From assembly GCF_004331415.1 (NCBI RefSeq), contig NZ_SJOP01000004.1:62001-126000 (forward strand): a stretch of 64,000 nucleotides of DNA. Direction: 5' to 3'. The notes beneath the pieces were generated by a model, which was given only the letters and a program-made list of their open reading frames with translations, was not told the origin of the DNA and did not search any database. Source of the stretch: Kosakonia quasisacchari. GTDB taxonomy: Bacteria > Pseudomonadota > Gammaproteobacteria > Enterobacterales > Enterobacteriaceae. This document shows, in pieces, positions 37,605 to 45,847 of the stretch (positions within the stretch are counted from its first letter, which is position 1; the number at the start of each line of letters is the position of its first letter). Made by a program: the position numbers and the translations under genes.

Positions 37605-38891
37605 TTACAACACGCCAAACAGTTTCGGCAGGAACAGCGAGATCGCCGGAATATAGGTCACCAGCATCAATACAAAAAACAGGACCAGATAGAACGGCAG
37701 CATGGCTTTCACCACCTGTTCGATCTTCTGCTTGCTCACCGCACTGGCGACAAACAGCACCGAACCGACAGGTGGTGTGATCAACCCAATACCCAGGTTA
37801 ACCAGCATGATCATGCCGAAATGTACCGGATCGATGCCCAGCGCATTGGTCACCGGCAGCAGCACCGGCGTCAGAATTAAAATCAACGGCGCCATATCCA
37901 TCAGCGTGCCGAGCAACAGCAGCATGATGTTAATACACATTAAAATAACGTATTTGTTATCCGAGATTTGGGTGAAGGCTTCCGTAATGCGAGCAGGTAA
38001 TTGCATATAGGTCATTACCGCCCCGAACGCGGCGGCAAAACCAATCAGGATCATCACGATCGTCACCGTTTTCACCGTGCGGTACATCAGCTTCGGCAGT
38101 TCCGACCATTTGTAATCGCGGTAAATAAACATGGTGACGAAAAAGGCCCACAGACAGGCGATCGCCGCCGATTCCGTCGCGGTGAAAATCCCGGACAAGA
38201 TGCCGCCCATGATGATAACCACAGTCATCAACCCCCAGAGCGTATCCACGAAGATCTTCAACGCCTGGCGAAACGGCACGCGCTCCCCTTTTGGATAACC
38301 GCGCTTATGGGCAAATGCGACGCACATGACCATCAGTGTAAAACTGAGCAACAAACCCGGCAGGATCCCGGCAATAAACAGTGCAGCAATAGAAACCGTA
38401 CCGCCGGTCGCCAACGAGTAGATCACCGAGTTATGGCTCGGCGGCGTTAAGATAGCCTGCACTGAACCACTGGCGGTGACCGCGGCGGCAAAATCACGCG
38501 GATACCCTTTTTTGTCCATCTCGGGGATCATCACTGAACCGATCGAGGCGGTATCTGCTACGGACGATCCAGAAATTGCGCCGAAAAATGTCGAAGCAAC
38601 AATATTCACTAACGACAGTCCGCCGCGAATAAAGCCGACAAAAATATAGGCGAAATTCACCAATCGCCGAGCGATTCCCCCTTCGGCCATGATCGCGCCC
38701 GCAAGAATAAAAAACGGGATCGCCAGCAACGAGAACTTATTCACGCCGTTAGTCAGTTGGATCATCACCGCTTCCAGCGGAATATCGATATACCACGCCC
38801 CCAGCACCGCGCTAATGCCCACGGCGTAAGCCACCGGTACACCCACCGCCAGCATAATGGCCAGCGTAAAGATCAGAATAAAAGCATCCAT
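37605..38891 (-). CDS. TRAP transporter large permease (DctM family)
   Basis: A 428-aa membrane protein with about twelve hydrophobic segments, the usual size for DctM. Signatures are IPFFILAGAIMAEGGIARRL (about residues 57-76), the AISGSSVADTASIGSVMIPEM loop (about 104-124) and PVGSVLFVASAVS near 375. This subunit couples sodium import to movement of the substrate delivered by the periplasmic receptor. It is last in the three-gene operon, 30 bases downstream of the small permease. In E. coli ygiC is followed by ygiD, so the operon is an insertion. Confidence 0.93.
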   Translation of the reverse strand: MDAFILIFTLAIMLAVGVPVAYAVGISAVLGAWYIDIPLEAVMIQLTNGVNKFSLLAIPFFILAGAIMAEGGIARRLVNFAYIFVGFIRGGLSLVNIVASTFFGAISGSSVADTASIGSVMIPEMDKKGYPRDFAAAVTASGSVQAILTPPSHNSVIYSLATGGTVSIAALFIAGILPGLLLSFTLMVMCVAFAHKRGYPKGERVPFRQALKIFVDTLWGLMTVVIIMGGILSGIFTATESAAIACLWAFFVTMFIYRDYKWSELPKLMYRTVKTVTIVMILIGFAAAFGAVMTYMQLPARITEAFTQISDNKYVILMCINIMLLLLGTLMDMAPLILILTPVLLPVTNALGIDPVHFGMIMLVNLGIGLITPPVGSVLFVASAVSKQKIEQVVKAMLPFYLVLFFVLMLVTYIPAISLFLPKLFGVL

Positions 38892-38921
38892 AAACGTTCC
38901 TTACGGGATGTGATCGGAGGA

Positions 38922-39431
38922 TTAGCTCGACGAACCCAGCATCACCACCGGGCGGTGATGTTGCGCGCCAAAAAGCATTTTTTCGACGATGAACAATAGG
39001 GTGATGGCAGAACCGATCGGCAGCGGCAAATAGCTTTCGCCAGCAGTAAAGAGCGGGAATTCGGCAACCGGTTGTTCCCATAACTCCGCGCACAGCGCGC
39101 TGCTGTACCAGAGAATGAAAAGGCTGATCGCCAGCAACATCAGCTCCGCAACCACAAAGCACATTTTGCGCAGCGGTTCGCTTAAACGATCGGTAACCAT
39201 GCTGACCGCGATATGCGAACCCGCACGGTAGCTCACGGCGGCACCAATAAAGGTAAACGTCACCATGCAAATAATGGCGACCGGCTCCGGCCACGATAAT
39301 GCACTGTTCATGACATAGCGGGCGAAAATGCCCACCGGAATAATCGCCACCATAATTAACAGCGCCAGACCTGCAATCCACATCGATATCCGGTACAGAA
39401 TATCCATCAACAACGAATAGCGTTCAGCCAT
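38922..39431 (-). CDS. TRAP transporter small permease (DctQ family)
   Basis: A 169-aa protein with four hydrophobic helices (about residues 14-34, 48-66, 88-108 and 133-152), the DctQ layout. The W-P-E stretch of SALSWPEPVAI is the family landmark. It forms the membrane complex with the large permease. It starts 62 bases after the receptor gene stop. The C-terminal HHRPVVMLGSSS is polar. Confidence 0.9.
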   Translation of the reverse strand: MAERYSLLMDILYRISMWIAGLALLIMVAIIPVGIFARYVMNSALSWPEPVAIICMVTFTFIGAAVSYRAGSHIAVSMVTDRLSEPLRKMCFVVAELMLLAISLFILWYSSALCAELWEQPVAEFPLFTAGESYLPLPIGSAITLLFIVEKMLFGAQHHRPVVMLGSSS

Positions 39432-39493
39432 AGCAGTTTCCCCGGTGAAGGTTGCAAATAGGCAGGCAGCAAAACGCGCCTGCCCGGCAGAGG

Positions 39494-40471
39494 TTATTGC
39501 ACTTGCTGGATGCGGGTAATCAGTTCCTGATGTTCTTTACCGTATTTATCGCGAACCGGCTGTGTCGCTTCATAAAACGCTTTGGTATCGATGTCGTGGA
39601 ATTGCACGCCACCCGTTTTCATCGCTTCAAGCGATTTTTCGTTATAGCTTTTCCATAATTCACGCTGCTCAACTTGTGCCTCTTTCGCCAGTTGCAGAAT
39701 TAATTCCTGGTCCTCTTTTTTCAGCTTGTCCCATTTGGTTTTTGAGAACAAAAAGAGCTCGGGAATAATAAAATGCTTACTCCAGGTATAATTTTTGACG
39801 ACCGGTAAATAGTTGTGCGCGACGAAAGTTGGCGGGTTATTTTCCGTGCCATCAATCACGCCGGTTTGCATTCCGCTGAACACTTCGCTGACCCCCATCG
39901 CCACCGAATTTGCCCCCATGGCTTTCAGGGTATCGAGCGCAATTGGGCTACCCTGCACGCGGATCTTCATACCCTTAAGATCTTCCGGCTTGGTGACAGG
40001 CGCTTTGGTGATCAAGTTACGTGTACCGGCGTCCATCCAGCCCAGGAAGATCAGGCGCGATTTGCTGCTTTCCGACAAACGGTTGCCAATTTCCTGGCCG
40101 ATCATGCCATCAAGCACTTTGTGCATATGATCTTCATCGCGGAAAATATAGGGCAACGTAAAGACGTTTATCTCCGGTAATATCGCCGCCACGGGAGTCA
40201 TGGAGACACGAATAATATCAATCGCGCCAATTTGCGCCTGCTCAATAACTTGCTTCTCATCACCTAATACGCCGCCTGGAAAGGTCTTAATATCCAGCCG
40301 ACCGTCTGTCGCCTTGCTGAGCTTTTCCCCCATATGTTTTACCGCCACCACATTCGGGTAGTCGGCGGGATGAACATCCGCGGCGCGAAAGGTTTGGGCG
40401 ACAGAGGCGTGGGAGATAAACAGTAGAGCGGAGCTAATACAGACTTTCAGTAAGGTTTTCGCTGAGTTCAT
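39494..40471 (-). CDS. TRAP transporter periplasmic receptor (DctP family), probably for a uronate
   Basis: A 325-aa substrate-binding protein with a signal peptide (residues 1-25, ending HASVA). The DctP fold is shown by FPGGVLGDEKQVIEQAQIGAIDI (two overlapping motifs, about residues 64-86), PYIFRDEDHM and RVQGSPIALDTLKAMGA. Arg171 in KIRVQG is the conserved arginine that binds the ligand carboxylate, with Arg151 nearby. The N-terminal RAADVHPADYPNVVAVKHMG resembles receptors known to bind glucuronate and galacturonate, which is my recollection of the family and not a search result. It is first in the operon. Confidence 0.88.
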   Translation of the reverse strand: MNSAKTLLKVCISSALLFISHASVAQTFRAADVHPADYPNVVAVKHMGEKLSKATDGRLDIKTFPGGVLGDEKQVIEQAQIGAIDIIRVSMTPVAAILPEINVFTLPYIFRDEDHMHKVLDGMIGQEIGNRLSESSKSRLIFLGWMDAGTRNLITKAPVTKPEDLKGMKIRVQGSPIALDTLKAMGANSVAMGVSEVFSGMQTGVIDGTENNPPTFVAHNYLPVVKNYTWSKHFIIPELFLFSKTKWDKLKKEDQELILQLAKEAQVEQRELWKSYNEKSLEAMKTGGVQFHDIDTKAFYEATQPVRDKYGKEHQELITRIQQVQ

Positions 40472-40520
40472 ATTTCCGAGTCTCCAGAGGGTTTAATTTT
40501 TAGGCACAAAAGACCGACCG

Positions 40521-40535
40521 CGAACAGAATGTTCG
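40521..40535. promoter_or_regulatory. Palindrome upstream of the TRAP operon (putative operator 1)
   Basis: CGAACA-GAA-TGTTCG is a perfect inverted repeat centred 57 bases upstream of the receptor start. The regulator is not encoded next to the operon. Confidence 0.5.
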
Positions 40536-40565
40536 TGGCATAACACCGGATTATTTTTATGGGTA

Positions 40566-40582
40566 TGTCTAAAAAGTAGACA
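40566..40582. promoter_or_regulatory. Palindrome upstream of the TRAP operon (putative operator 2)
   Basis: TGTCTA-AAAAG-TAGACA is a perfect 6-bp inverted repeat with a 5-base centre. The 17-bp length with GT/AC arms recalls GntR/FadR-family operators, the group that often controls sugar-acid genes. Confidence 0.5.
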
Positions 40583-40690
40583 CTCTGAAGCGTAGTCACT
40601 CGGGTGGGTTATTGCGACGATGATGTTCACAAAAAGAAGCTAAATTCAGCACAGCGTTTCATTTTTGCAGCGGAGCTCTTTTTATTTTCA

Positions 40691-40719
40691 AAAAAACCGT
40701 ATTTCAGATACGATTTTTT
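40691..40719. terminator. A/T-flanked inverted repeat upstream of the TRAP operon
   Basis: AAAAAACCGTAT and ATACGATTTTTT pair except for one C/A mismatch, with a 5-base loop. It could stop read-through from ygiD into the TRAP operon or be an operator. Confidence 0.45.
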
Positions 40720-40756
40720 GCGATCCTCCTCGAAATTTTCCATTTTCAGGCAAAGA

Positions 40757-40777
40757 AATGGCGCTTGATGCGCCATT
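40757..40777 (-). terminator. Hairpin downstream of ygiD
   Basis: AATGGCGC (40757-40764), loop and GCGCCATT (40770-40777). On the minus strand it is followed by TTCTTTGCC, a modest T-rich run, 4 bases after the ygiD stop. Confidence 0.6.
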
Positions 40778-40780
40778 CAT

Positions 40781-41569
40781 TTAGCCAACCTGTACCGCGA
40801 GCATACTTAGCGATCCCATCTCGATACCATCAATCGGTATCGACACCGGTTCCTTGCCATCCCATCCGCCAAGCACGTACAGCAGAGGCAGGAAGTGCTC
40901 CGGCGTTGGGTTAGAGAGCGAACCGCCTTCATGGTCAAGATAATTGACCAATGGATGCTGCTCAGTCGGCCCCTGCCAGGTCAGGTTCTCTTTCACATAA
41001 TCATTGAACGATGTTGCCCACGGATACGGCGTATTCTCGCCATGCCATTTTGCGGTACGCAGGTTATGTACCACGTTACCGCTGGCTACCAATATGATGC
41101 CTTCATCGCGAAGCGCCGCCAGCTTGCGGCCCATTTCAAAGTGCCATGCCGCCGGTTTGGTGCTGTCGATACTGAGCTGCACCATCGGAATATCCGCGTT
41201 CGGGTACATTTTGATCAACACGCCCCATGAACCGTGGTCAAACCCCCAGGCTTCTTTATCCAGCGTTACCGGCACAGGCGCGAGCAATTCCACCAGGCGT
41301 TGCGCCAGCTCCGGCGAGCCAGGAGCCGGATAATGCGTATCGTATAACGCTTGCGGGAAGCCGCCGAAATCATGGATAGTTTTCGGCGCTTCCATTGCGG
41401 TCACGCCGGTTCCGCGGGTAAACCAGTGCGCGGATACCACCACAATCGCTTTCGGGCGTGGCAGCGTCTCGCCCAGAGCGCCCCAGGCGCGGGTATAAAC
41501 GTTATCTTCCAGCACATTCATTGGGCTACCGTGGCCCAAAAACAGTGCAGGCATGCGAGGTGCTGACAT
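40781..41569 (-). CDS. ygiD: 4,5-DOPA extradiol dioxygenase YgiD
   Basis: A 262-aa protein of the LigB/YgiD family, about the E. coli length. Metal-site histidines occur in FLGHGSPMN (about residue 13), AHWFTRG and LVASGNVVHNLRT. E. coli YgiD converts L-DOPA to 4,5-seco-DOPA, the precursor of betalamic and related pigments. It is divergent from zupT, with 196 bases between starts, as in E. coli. Confidence 0.93.
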   Translation of the reverse strand: MSAPRMPALFLGHGSPMNVLEDNVYTRAWGALGETLPRPKAIVVVSAHWFTRGTGVTAMEAPKTIHDFGGFPQALYDTHYPAPGSPELAQRLVELLAPVPVTLDKEAWGFDHGSWGVLIKMYPNADIPMVQLSIDSTKPAAWHFEMGRKLAALRDEGIILVASGNVVHNLRTAKWHGENTPYPWATSFNDYVKENLTWQGPTEQHPLVNYLDHEGGSLSNPTPEHFLPLLYVLGGWDGKEPVSIPIDGIEMGSLSMLAVQVG

Positions 41570-41737
41570 GGTGATATCCTTACTGAGTGTGTCTATTTGA
41601 TAAACGTAGATTACGCTTTTTCGGTAGGCGAAGAACTCAGATAACCATGATGAAGATCATCAGTAATTTTGAATGTAAGGAATGCGTAAAAGTAGCTAAG
41701 CCGTCTCGCTTTTCCTGCTACAAAAACTTAGATTAAT

Positions 41738-41756
41738 GAGAATGATTATCATAAAG
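41738..41756 (+). promoter_or_regulatory. Fur box overlapping the zupT translation start region
   Basis: GAGAATGATTATCATAAAG matches the 19-bp Fur consensus GATAATGATWATCATTATC at 15 positions, with a complete ATGATTATCAT core. It overlaps the first bases of the AAGGAG ribosome binding site (41754-41759), 9 bases from the zupT ATG. Confidence 0.75.
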
Positions 41757-41765
41757 GAGCAACTT

Positions 41766-42542
41766 ATGTCAGTACCTTTGATTCTGACCATCCTGGCAGG
41801 CGCGGCGACGTTTATTGGCGCGCTTCTTGGTGTTATCGGCCAGAAGCCCTCAAACCGCGTACTGGCGTTTTCGCTCGGTTTTGCCGCCGGGATCATGCTG
41901 CTGATCTCTCTGATGGAGATGCTGCCTGCCGCGCTGGCAACGAAGAATATGTCGCCCATGCTGGGTTACGGCATGTTTGTGGTCGGGCTGCTGGGCTATT
42001 TCGCGCTGGATCGCATGCTACCACACGCGCATCCGCAAGATTTAATGCAGGGCACACAGCAAACTTTTCCGCGCGGCATTCGCCGTACCGCCATTTTGCT
42101 GACGCTTGGTATTAGCCTGCATAACTTCCCTGAAGGGATCGCCACTTACGTTACCGCCAGCAACGATTTGGAGCTCGGCTTTGGCATCGCCTTTGCGGTC
42201 GCGTTACACAATATTCCTGAAGGGCTGGCGGTCGCCGGGCCAGTGTATGCGGCAACCGGGTCAAAACGCAGTGCGGTATTCTGGGCGGGCATATCCGGAA
42301 TGGCGGAAATCCTTGGCGGCGTGCTGGCGTGGCTGATTCTGGGAAGCCTGGTCTCGCCAGTCGTTATGGCGGCGATAATGGCTGCGGTCGCGGGGATTAT
42401 GGTGGCGCTGTCGGTCGATGAGCTGATGCCGCTGGCAAAAGAGATTGATCCCAATAACAACCCCAGCTACGGCGTGCTGTGCGGCATGTCGGTGATGGGA
42501 TTAAGCCTGGTGGCGTTACAGGCGATGGGGTTTGGCGGTTAA
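41766..42542 (+). CDS. zupT: ZIP-family metal transporter ZupT
   Basis: A 258-aa inner-membrane importer of zinc that also carries iron, manganese and cobalt in E. coli. Eight helices are visible. The metal-binding motifs are [11 protein letters not shown] (about residues 119-129) and [11 protein letters not shown] (about 148-158). The ATG at 41766 fits the AAGGAG site; the frame extends ten codons upstream without support. A strong Fur box overlaps the leader, so iron-dependent control is likely here. Confidence 0.96.
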   Translation: MSVPLILTILAGAATFIGALLGVIGQKPSNRVLAFSLGFAAGIMLLISLMEMLPAALATKNMSPMLGYGMFVVGLLGYFALDRMLPHAHPQDLMQGTQQTFPRGIRRTAILLTLGISLHNFPEGIATYVTASNDLELGFGIAFAVALHNIPEGLAVAGPVYAATGSKRSAVFWAGISGMAEILGGVLAWLILGSLVSPVVMAAIMAAVAGIMVALSVDELMPLAKEIDPNNNPSYGVLCGMSVMGLSLVALQAMGFGG

Positions 42543-42569
42543 GTTAGGGTAATCGCGGGCAGCGGCGTA

Positions 42570-42743
42570 TCAATCACCCTGCCCAACGCGCCGACGTTTT
42601 TTCAACTCATCAACCACGCGTAAATAGCCTTTATATATTGCTTCCCGATCATGGCGGCAGGCTTTGCAATTACGTTTAAGCACGTGGATATAGCCAAGGA
42701 CAATCAAAACAACAGCCACAATCCAATACCAGGAAATGAACAC
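42570..42743 (-). CDS. Small single-span membrane protein, 57 aa
   Basis: A GTG at 42743 preceded by GGAGG with a 4-base spacer opens a 57-codon frame. Residues 2-22 are hydrophobic (FISWYWIVAVVLIVLGYIHVL), followed by KRNCKACRHDREAIYKGY with a Cys-x-x-Cys pair (Cys26, Cys29) and a very basic tail (KKRRRVG). It is predicted to lie in the inner membrane with the basic tail in the cytoplasm. The CxxC could bind a metal or form a disulfide; this is inference. It is convergent with zupT. The family was not recognised. Confidence 0.7.
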   Translation of the reverse strand: MFISWYWIVAVVLIVLGYIHVLKRNCKACRHDREAIYKGYLRVVDELKKRRRVGQGD

Positions 42744-42932
42744 ATTGCCTCCGTCATATATTCGGCAAAAGTTGCTTCACAAATTAATTACAAAACCACT
42801 TAAATTGAACGAGTTAGAGAAATCTCAAATCCCTTTTAATACTCGCCACACCGCTTACCACTTTATAAGTAGAACAATAGATTTTCAATGCGTGACGATG
42901 AGAAGCGCGCCAAACTTTGATGCAGAACAGGC

Positions 42933-42966
42933 AAAAAAAATCCGCAGGCGATAGCTGCGGATTTTT
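42933..42966 (-). terminator. Terminator of ribB
   Basis: ATCCGCAG and CTGCGGAT form an 8-bp stem with A and T runs on both sides, 17 bases past the ribB stop. Confidence 0.85.
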
Positions 42967-42983
42967 ATGGATAAGGCTAAAGA

Positions 42984-43637
42984 TTAGCTGGCTTTGCGCT
43001 CATGTTCCTGGCGATAGGCCACCAGGTCTTCAATGGTCACTACTGCCATATTGTGCTGTTTCGCAAATGCGATGCACTCCGGTGCACGCGCCATCGAGCC
43101 ATCGTCATTGGTTAATTCACACAGTACGCCCGCCGGTTTGAAGCCCGCCAGGGTCACTAAATCGATAGTCGCTTCGGTGTGACCACCGCGAGTCAGCACG
43201 CCACCCGGCTGTGCGCGCAGCGGGAACACGTGGCCAGGACGGTTCAGATCGGATGGTTTAGCGCCATCAGCAATCGCCGCACGCACGGTAGTAAGACGGT
43301 CGGCTGCCGAAACGCCGGTAGTTACGCCGTGCGCCGCTTCAATGGTGACAGTAAAACCGGTACCAAATGCGCTGGTATTGTTCTCCACCATCATTGGCAG
43401 ATCGAGTTGTTTACGGCGTTCGTCGGTCAGGCACAGGCAAACAATGCCGCTACCGTGGCGAATGGTCAGCGCCATCTGCTCAACGGTCATGGTTTCAGCA
43501 GCGAAAATCATGTCGCCTTCGTTTTCCCGGTTCTCGTCATCGAGCACCATCACGCCACGGCCTTCGCGCAGCGCGGCAAGAGCGTGTTCAATACGTTGGA
43601 AAGGCGTGCCAAAAGAAGAAAGCAGCGTCTGATTCAT
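42984..43637 (-). CDS. ribB: 3,4-dihydroxy-2-butanone 4-phosphate synthase
   Basis: A 217-aa RibB, the E. coli length, started at [20 protein letters not shown]. It makes the four-carbon riboflavin precursor from ribulose 5-phosphate. [16 protein letters not shown] (about residues 32-47) supplies the acidic Mg site, and [17 protein letters not shown] (about 150-166) the substrate phosphate and His site. An FMN riboswitch occupies its leader, so it is repressed when FMN is sufficient. Confidence 0.97.
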   Translation of the reverse strand: MNQTLLSSFGTPFQRIEHALAALREGRGVMVLDDENRENEGDMIFAAETMTVEQMALTIRHGSGIVCLCLTDERRKQLDLPMMVENNTSAFGTGFTVTIEAAHGVTTGVSAADRLTTVRAAIADGAKPSDLNRPGHVFPLRAQPGGVLTRGGHTEATIDLVTLAGFKPAGVLCELTNDDGSMARAPECIAFAKQHNMAVVTIEDLVAYRQEHERKAS

Positions 43638-44015
43638 GGTAAAAGACCTCAATAAAGTTATGGTTACCAGAATCAGGGCAGTCTTAGGAGTGTCGCAATG
43701 CGGCAAAAAAATAACGCGAGCGGGCGTCATTGCCCGACAGATTCGTTACTCTCTCCCATCCGGACTTTAACCGTCGGCCCCGGAATTACACCGGATCTGC
43801 TGACCTTCAGGCGTTAACCTGAAGCGCTCGCGGGCTTTCAGCATTCGCTGATTTACCGCCGGTGGGGAATTTCGCCCCGCCCTGAGAATAAGCGGGATAA
43901 CTATAACGCCATTGATAATCTTCGGCAATGCATAAGCTTCAAACAATTCTGGTTTATCACCTTGGGTTATCACACTACAATAACCCAATGAACCTATCCG
44001 AACAGGGACCCCAAA
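43638..44015. other. ribB leader and ubiK promoter region
   Basis: A 378-base stretch between divergent ribB and ubiK. Most of it is the FMN riboswitch and its expression platform (43748-43890). A possible ubiK promoter lies between 43940 and 44010, but no strong -35/-10 pair stands out. Confidence 0.7.
43748..43890 (-). ncRNA. sroG: FMN riboswitch (RFN element), SroG leader of ribB
   Basis: On the minus strand the conserved RFN pieces appear in order: TTCTCAGGGCGGGGCGAAAT, CCCCACCGGCGG, a variable stem with CTTCAGG, then GTCAGCAGATCCGGT, GCCGACGGTTAAAGTCCGGATG and GGGAGAG. This is the standard enterobacterial ribB leader, whose RNA fragment is called SroG in E. coli. Confidence 0.95.
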
Positions 44016-44315
44016 ATGATTGATCCGAAGAAAATTGAACAGATTGCGCGACAGGTTCACGAATCCATGCCGAAAGGGATCCGTGAGTTTGGGGAAGACG
44101 TTGAGAAGAAAATCCGCCAGACGCTGCAATCGCAGTTAACCCGCCTCGATCTGGTCAGCCGCGAAGAGTTTGACGTGCAGACACAAGTTCTGTTGCGCAC
44201 CCGCGAGAAACTGGCATTACTGGAACAGCGCCTCAGCGAGCTGGAAGCTCGCAACAGTGGCAACGTCGCCGAAGTAAAACCGGCACCCGCCATTCCACCG
44301 GTTGATGAACAATAG
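44016..44315 (+). CDS. ubiK: Ubiquinone biosynthesis accessory factor UbiK
   Basis: A 99-aa helical protein of the YqiC/UbiK family, needed for efficient aerobic ubiquinone synthesis. It forms a coiled-coil trimer and binds UbiJ. N-terminal amphipathic part ([19 protein letters not shown]) and C-terminal coiled coil (about residues 55-82, [20 protein letters not shown]) are both clear. In E. coli a fimbrial cluster and glgS stand between ubiK and hldE; here it is directly convergent with hldE. Confidence 0.95.
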   Translation: MIDPKKIEQIARQVHESMPKGIREFGEDVEKKIRQTLQSQLTRLDLVSREEFDVQTQVLLRTREKLALLEQRLSELEARNSGNVAEVKPAPAIPPVDEQ

Positions 44316-44316
44316 T

Positions 44317-44343
44317 AAAAAGCCCTCATAAAGAGGGCTTTTT
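44317..44343. terminator. Terminator of ubiK
   Basis: AAAAAGCCCTC, loop ATAAA and GAGGGCTTTTT form a perfect stem starting one base after the stop. It may also serve hldE from the other side. Confidence 0.85.
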
Positions 44344-44370
44344 CTTTTTCACCATTAACCAACAGCGCCG

Positions 44371-45801
44371 TTATTGGCTATCTTTCTGGATCTTTTTGAT
44401 GATGTTGGTGGTTGAGCAACCATCTTCAAAGTTGAGCACCAGCACTTCGCCGCCGTTCGCCCACACTTCTTCGCTGCCAGCGATCTGTTCGGGTTTGTAA
44501 TCACCCCCTTTTACCAGCAGATCCGGCAGGATCCCGGCAATCAGGCGCTGCGGTGTATCCTCTTCAAACGATACTACCCAATCCACCGCTTCCAGCGCGC
44601 TCAGCACAATCATGCGCTGCTCCAGCGGGTTCACCGGGCGGGTTTCCCCTTTCAGGCGTTTGGTGGACGCGTCACTGTTAACCGCAACAATCAGGCGATC
44701 GCCCAGTTTGCGCGCATTCGCCAGATAAGAGACGTGTCCGGCATGCAGAATGTCGAACACCCCGTTGGTCATCACCACTTTCTCGCCGCGCTTACGCGCC
44801 GCTGCGACAGCGACTTTCAGTTCATCTTCCGTCATCACACCGAAGCCAGTTTCCGCGCGGCCACGCACCGCGTTTTCAAGCTCGATTGGCGACACGGTAG
44901 AGGTGCCAAGTTTACCGACCACCACGCCTGCGGCTGCGTTGGCGAAATAGCACGCCTCTTCCAGCGAATTCCCGGCCGCCAGCGTCGCCGCCAGCACACC
45001 AATCACCGTATCGCCTGCGCCGGTGACGTCATACACTTCCTGCGCCTGGGTCGGCATATGCAGCGGTGCTTTACCCGGCTGCAACAGCGTCATCCCTTGT
45101 TCGGAACGGGTAACCAGCAGCGCAGAGAGTTCGTAATCGGCAATCACTTTCATGCCGCGTTCAACGATCTCGTCTTCGCTTTTGCATTTCCCGGCTACTG
45201 CTTCAAATTCCGACAGATTCGGGGTCAGCAATGTCGCGCCGCGATAGCGTTCAAAATCCGTGCCTTTCGGATCGATAAGCACCGGTACACCGGCTTTACG
45301 CGCCAGCGCGATCATCTGTTGAACGCTTGCCAGCGCACCTTTGGCGTAATCCGATAGCACCAGCGCGCCAATGCCGCTCAGCGCCTGGCTGATGCGTTCA
45401 TGCAGCGGTTGTGGATCAACCCCTTCAAAGCCCTCTTCAAAGTCCAGGCGAATCAGTTGCTGGTTGCGCGACAGCACACGTAATTTGGTGATCGTTGGAT
45501 GCGTCGGAACAGAAACAAAGTCACATTTAACGTTAACATCCGCCAGTGCCTTACTCAGCGCGCGCGCCGCATCGTCAATGCCAGTCAGACCAACCAGACG
45601 CGCCGTGGCGCCCAGTGAGGCGATGTTCATCGCCACGTTTGCCGCGCCGCCCGGACGCTCTTCAATGGTATCGACTTTAACAACCGGGACTGGCGCTTCC
45701 GGAGAGATGCGGCTGGTTGGGCCGTACCAGTAACGATCCAGCATCACATCACCTACCACCATTACACCGGCTTGCTTAAACTCTGGCAGCGTCACTTTCA
45801 T
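44371..45801 (-). CDS. hldE: Bifunctional heptose 7-phosphate kinase / heptose 1-phosphate adenylyltransferase
   Basis: A 476-aa HldE. The N-terminal ribokinase-fold kinase (about residues 1-315) shows [14 protein letters not shown] and [11 protein letters not shown]; the C-terminal nucleotidyltransferase (about 340-476) starts with [16 protein letters not shown] and ends near [11 protein letters not shown]. It makes ADP-heptose for the lipopolysaccharide inner core. The start at 45801 gives the E. coli N-terminus [18 protein letters not shown]. It is 46 bases downstream of glnE and cotranscribed. Confidence 0.97.
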   Translation of the reverse strand: MKVTLPEFKQAGVMVVGDVMLDRYWYGPTSRISPEAPVPVVKVDTIEERPGGAANVAMNIASLGATARLVGLTGIDDAARALSKALADVNVKCDFVSVPTHPTITKLRVLSRNQQLIRLDFEEGFEGVDPQPLHERISQALSGIGALVLSDYAKGALASVQQMIALARKAGVPVLIDPKGTDFERYRGATLLTPNLSEFEAVAGKCKSEDEIVERGMKVIADYELSALLVTRSEQGMTLLQPGKAPLHMPTQAQEVYDVTGAGDTVIGVLAATLAAGNSLEEACYFANAAAGVVVGKLGTSTVSPIELENAVRGRAETGFGVMTEDELKVAVAAARKRGEKVVMTNGVFDILHAGHVSYLANARKLGDRLIVAVNSDASTKRLKGETRPVNPLEQRMIVLSALEAVDWVVSFEEDTPQRLIAGILPDLLVKGGDYKPEQIAGSEEVWANGGEVLVLNFEDGCSTTNIIKKIQKDSQ

Positions 45802-45847
45802 TCCTGTCTCCTGAGAGATGCAAAATTTGCGCGCGATAATATCACAC

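Larger units (their letters stand above)
40472..40780. other. Control region of the TRAP operon and ygiD 3' region
   Basis: A 309-base non-coding stretch, AT-rich on the ygiD side. It holds two palindromes near the TRAP start (40521-40535, 40566-40582), an A/T-flanked inverted repeat at 40691-40719 and the ygiD hairpin at 40757-40777. No reading frame with a ribosome binding site was found. Confidence 0.7.

Noticed and set aside
42736..42954. A 72-codon plus-strand frame between zupT and ribB
   Set aside because: Its start overlaps the 5' end and ribosome binding site of the better supported 57-aa minus-strand gene, and its end runs into the ribB terminator.
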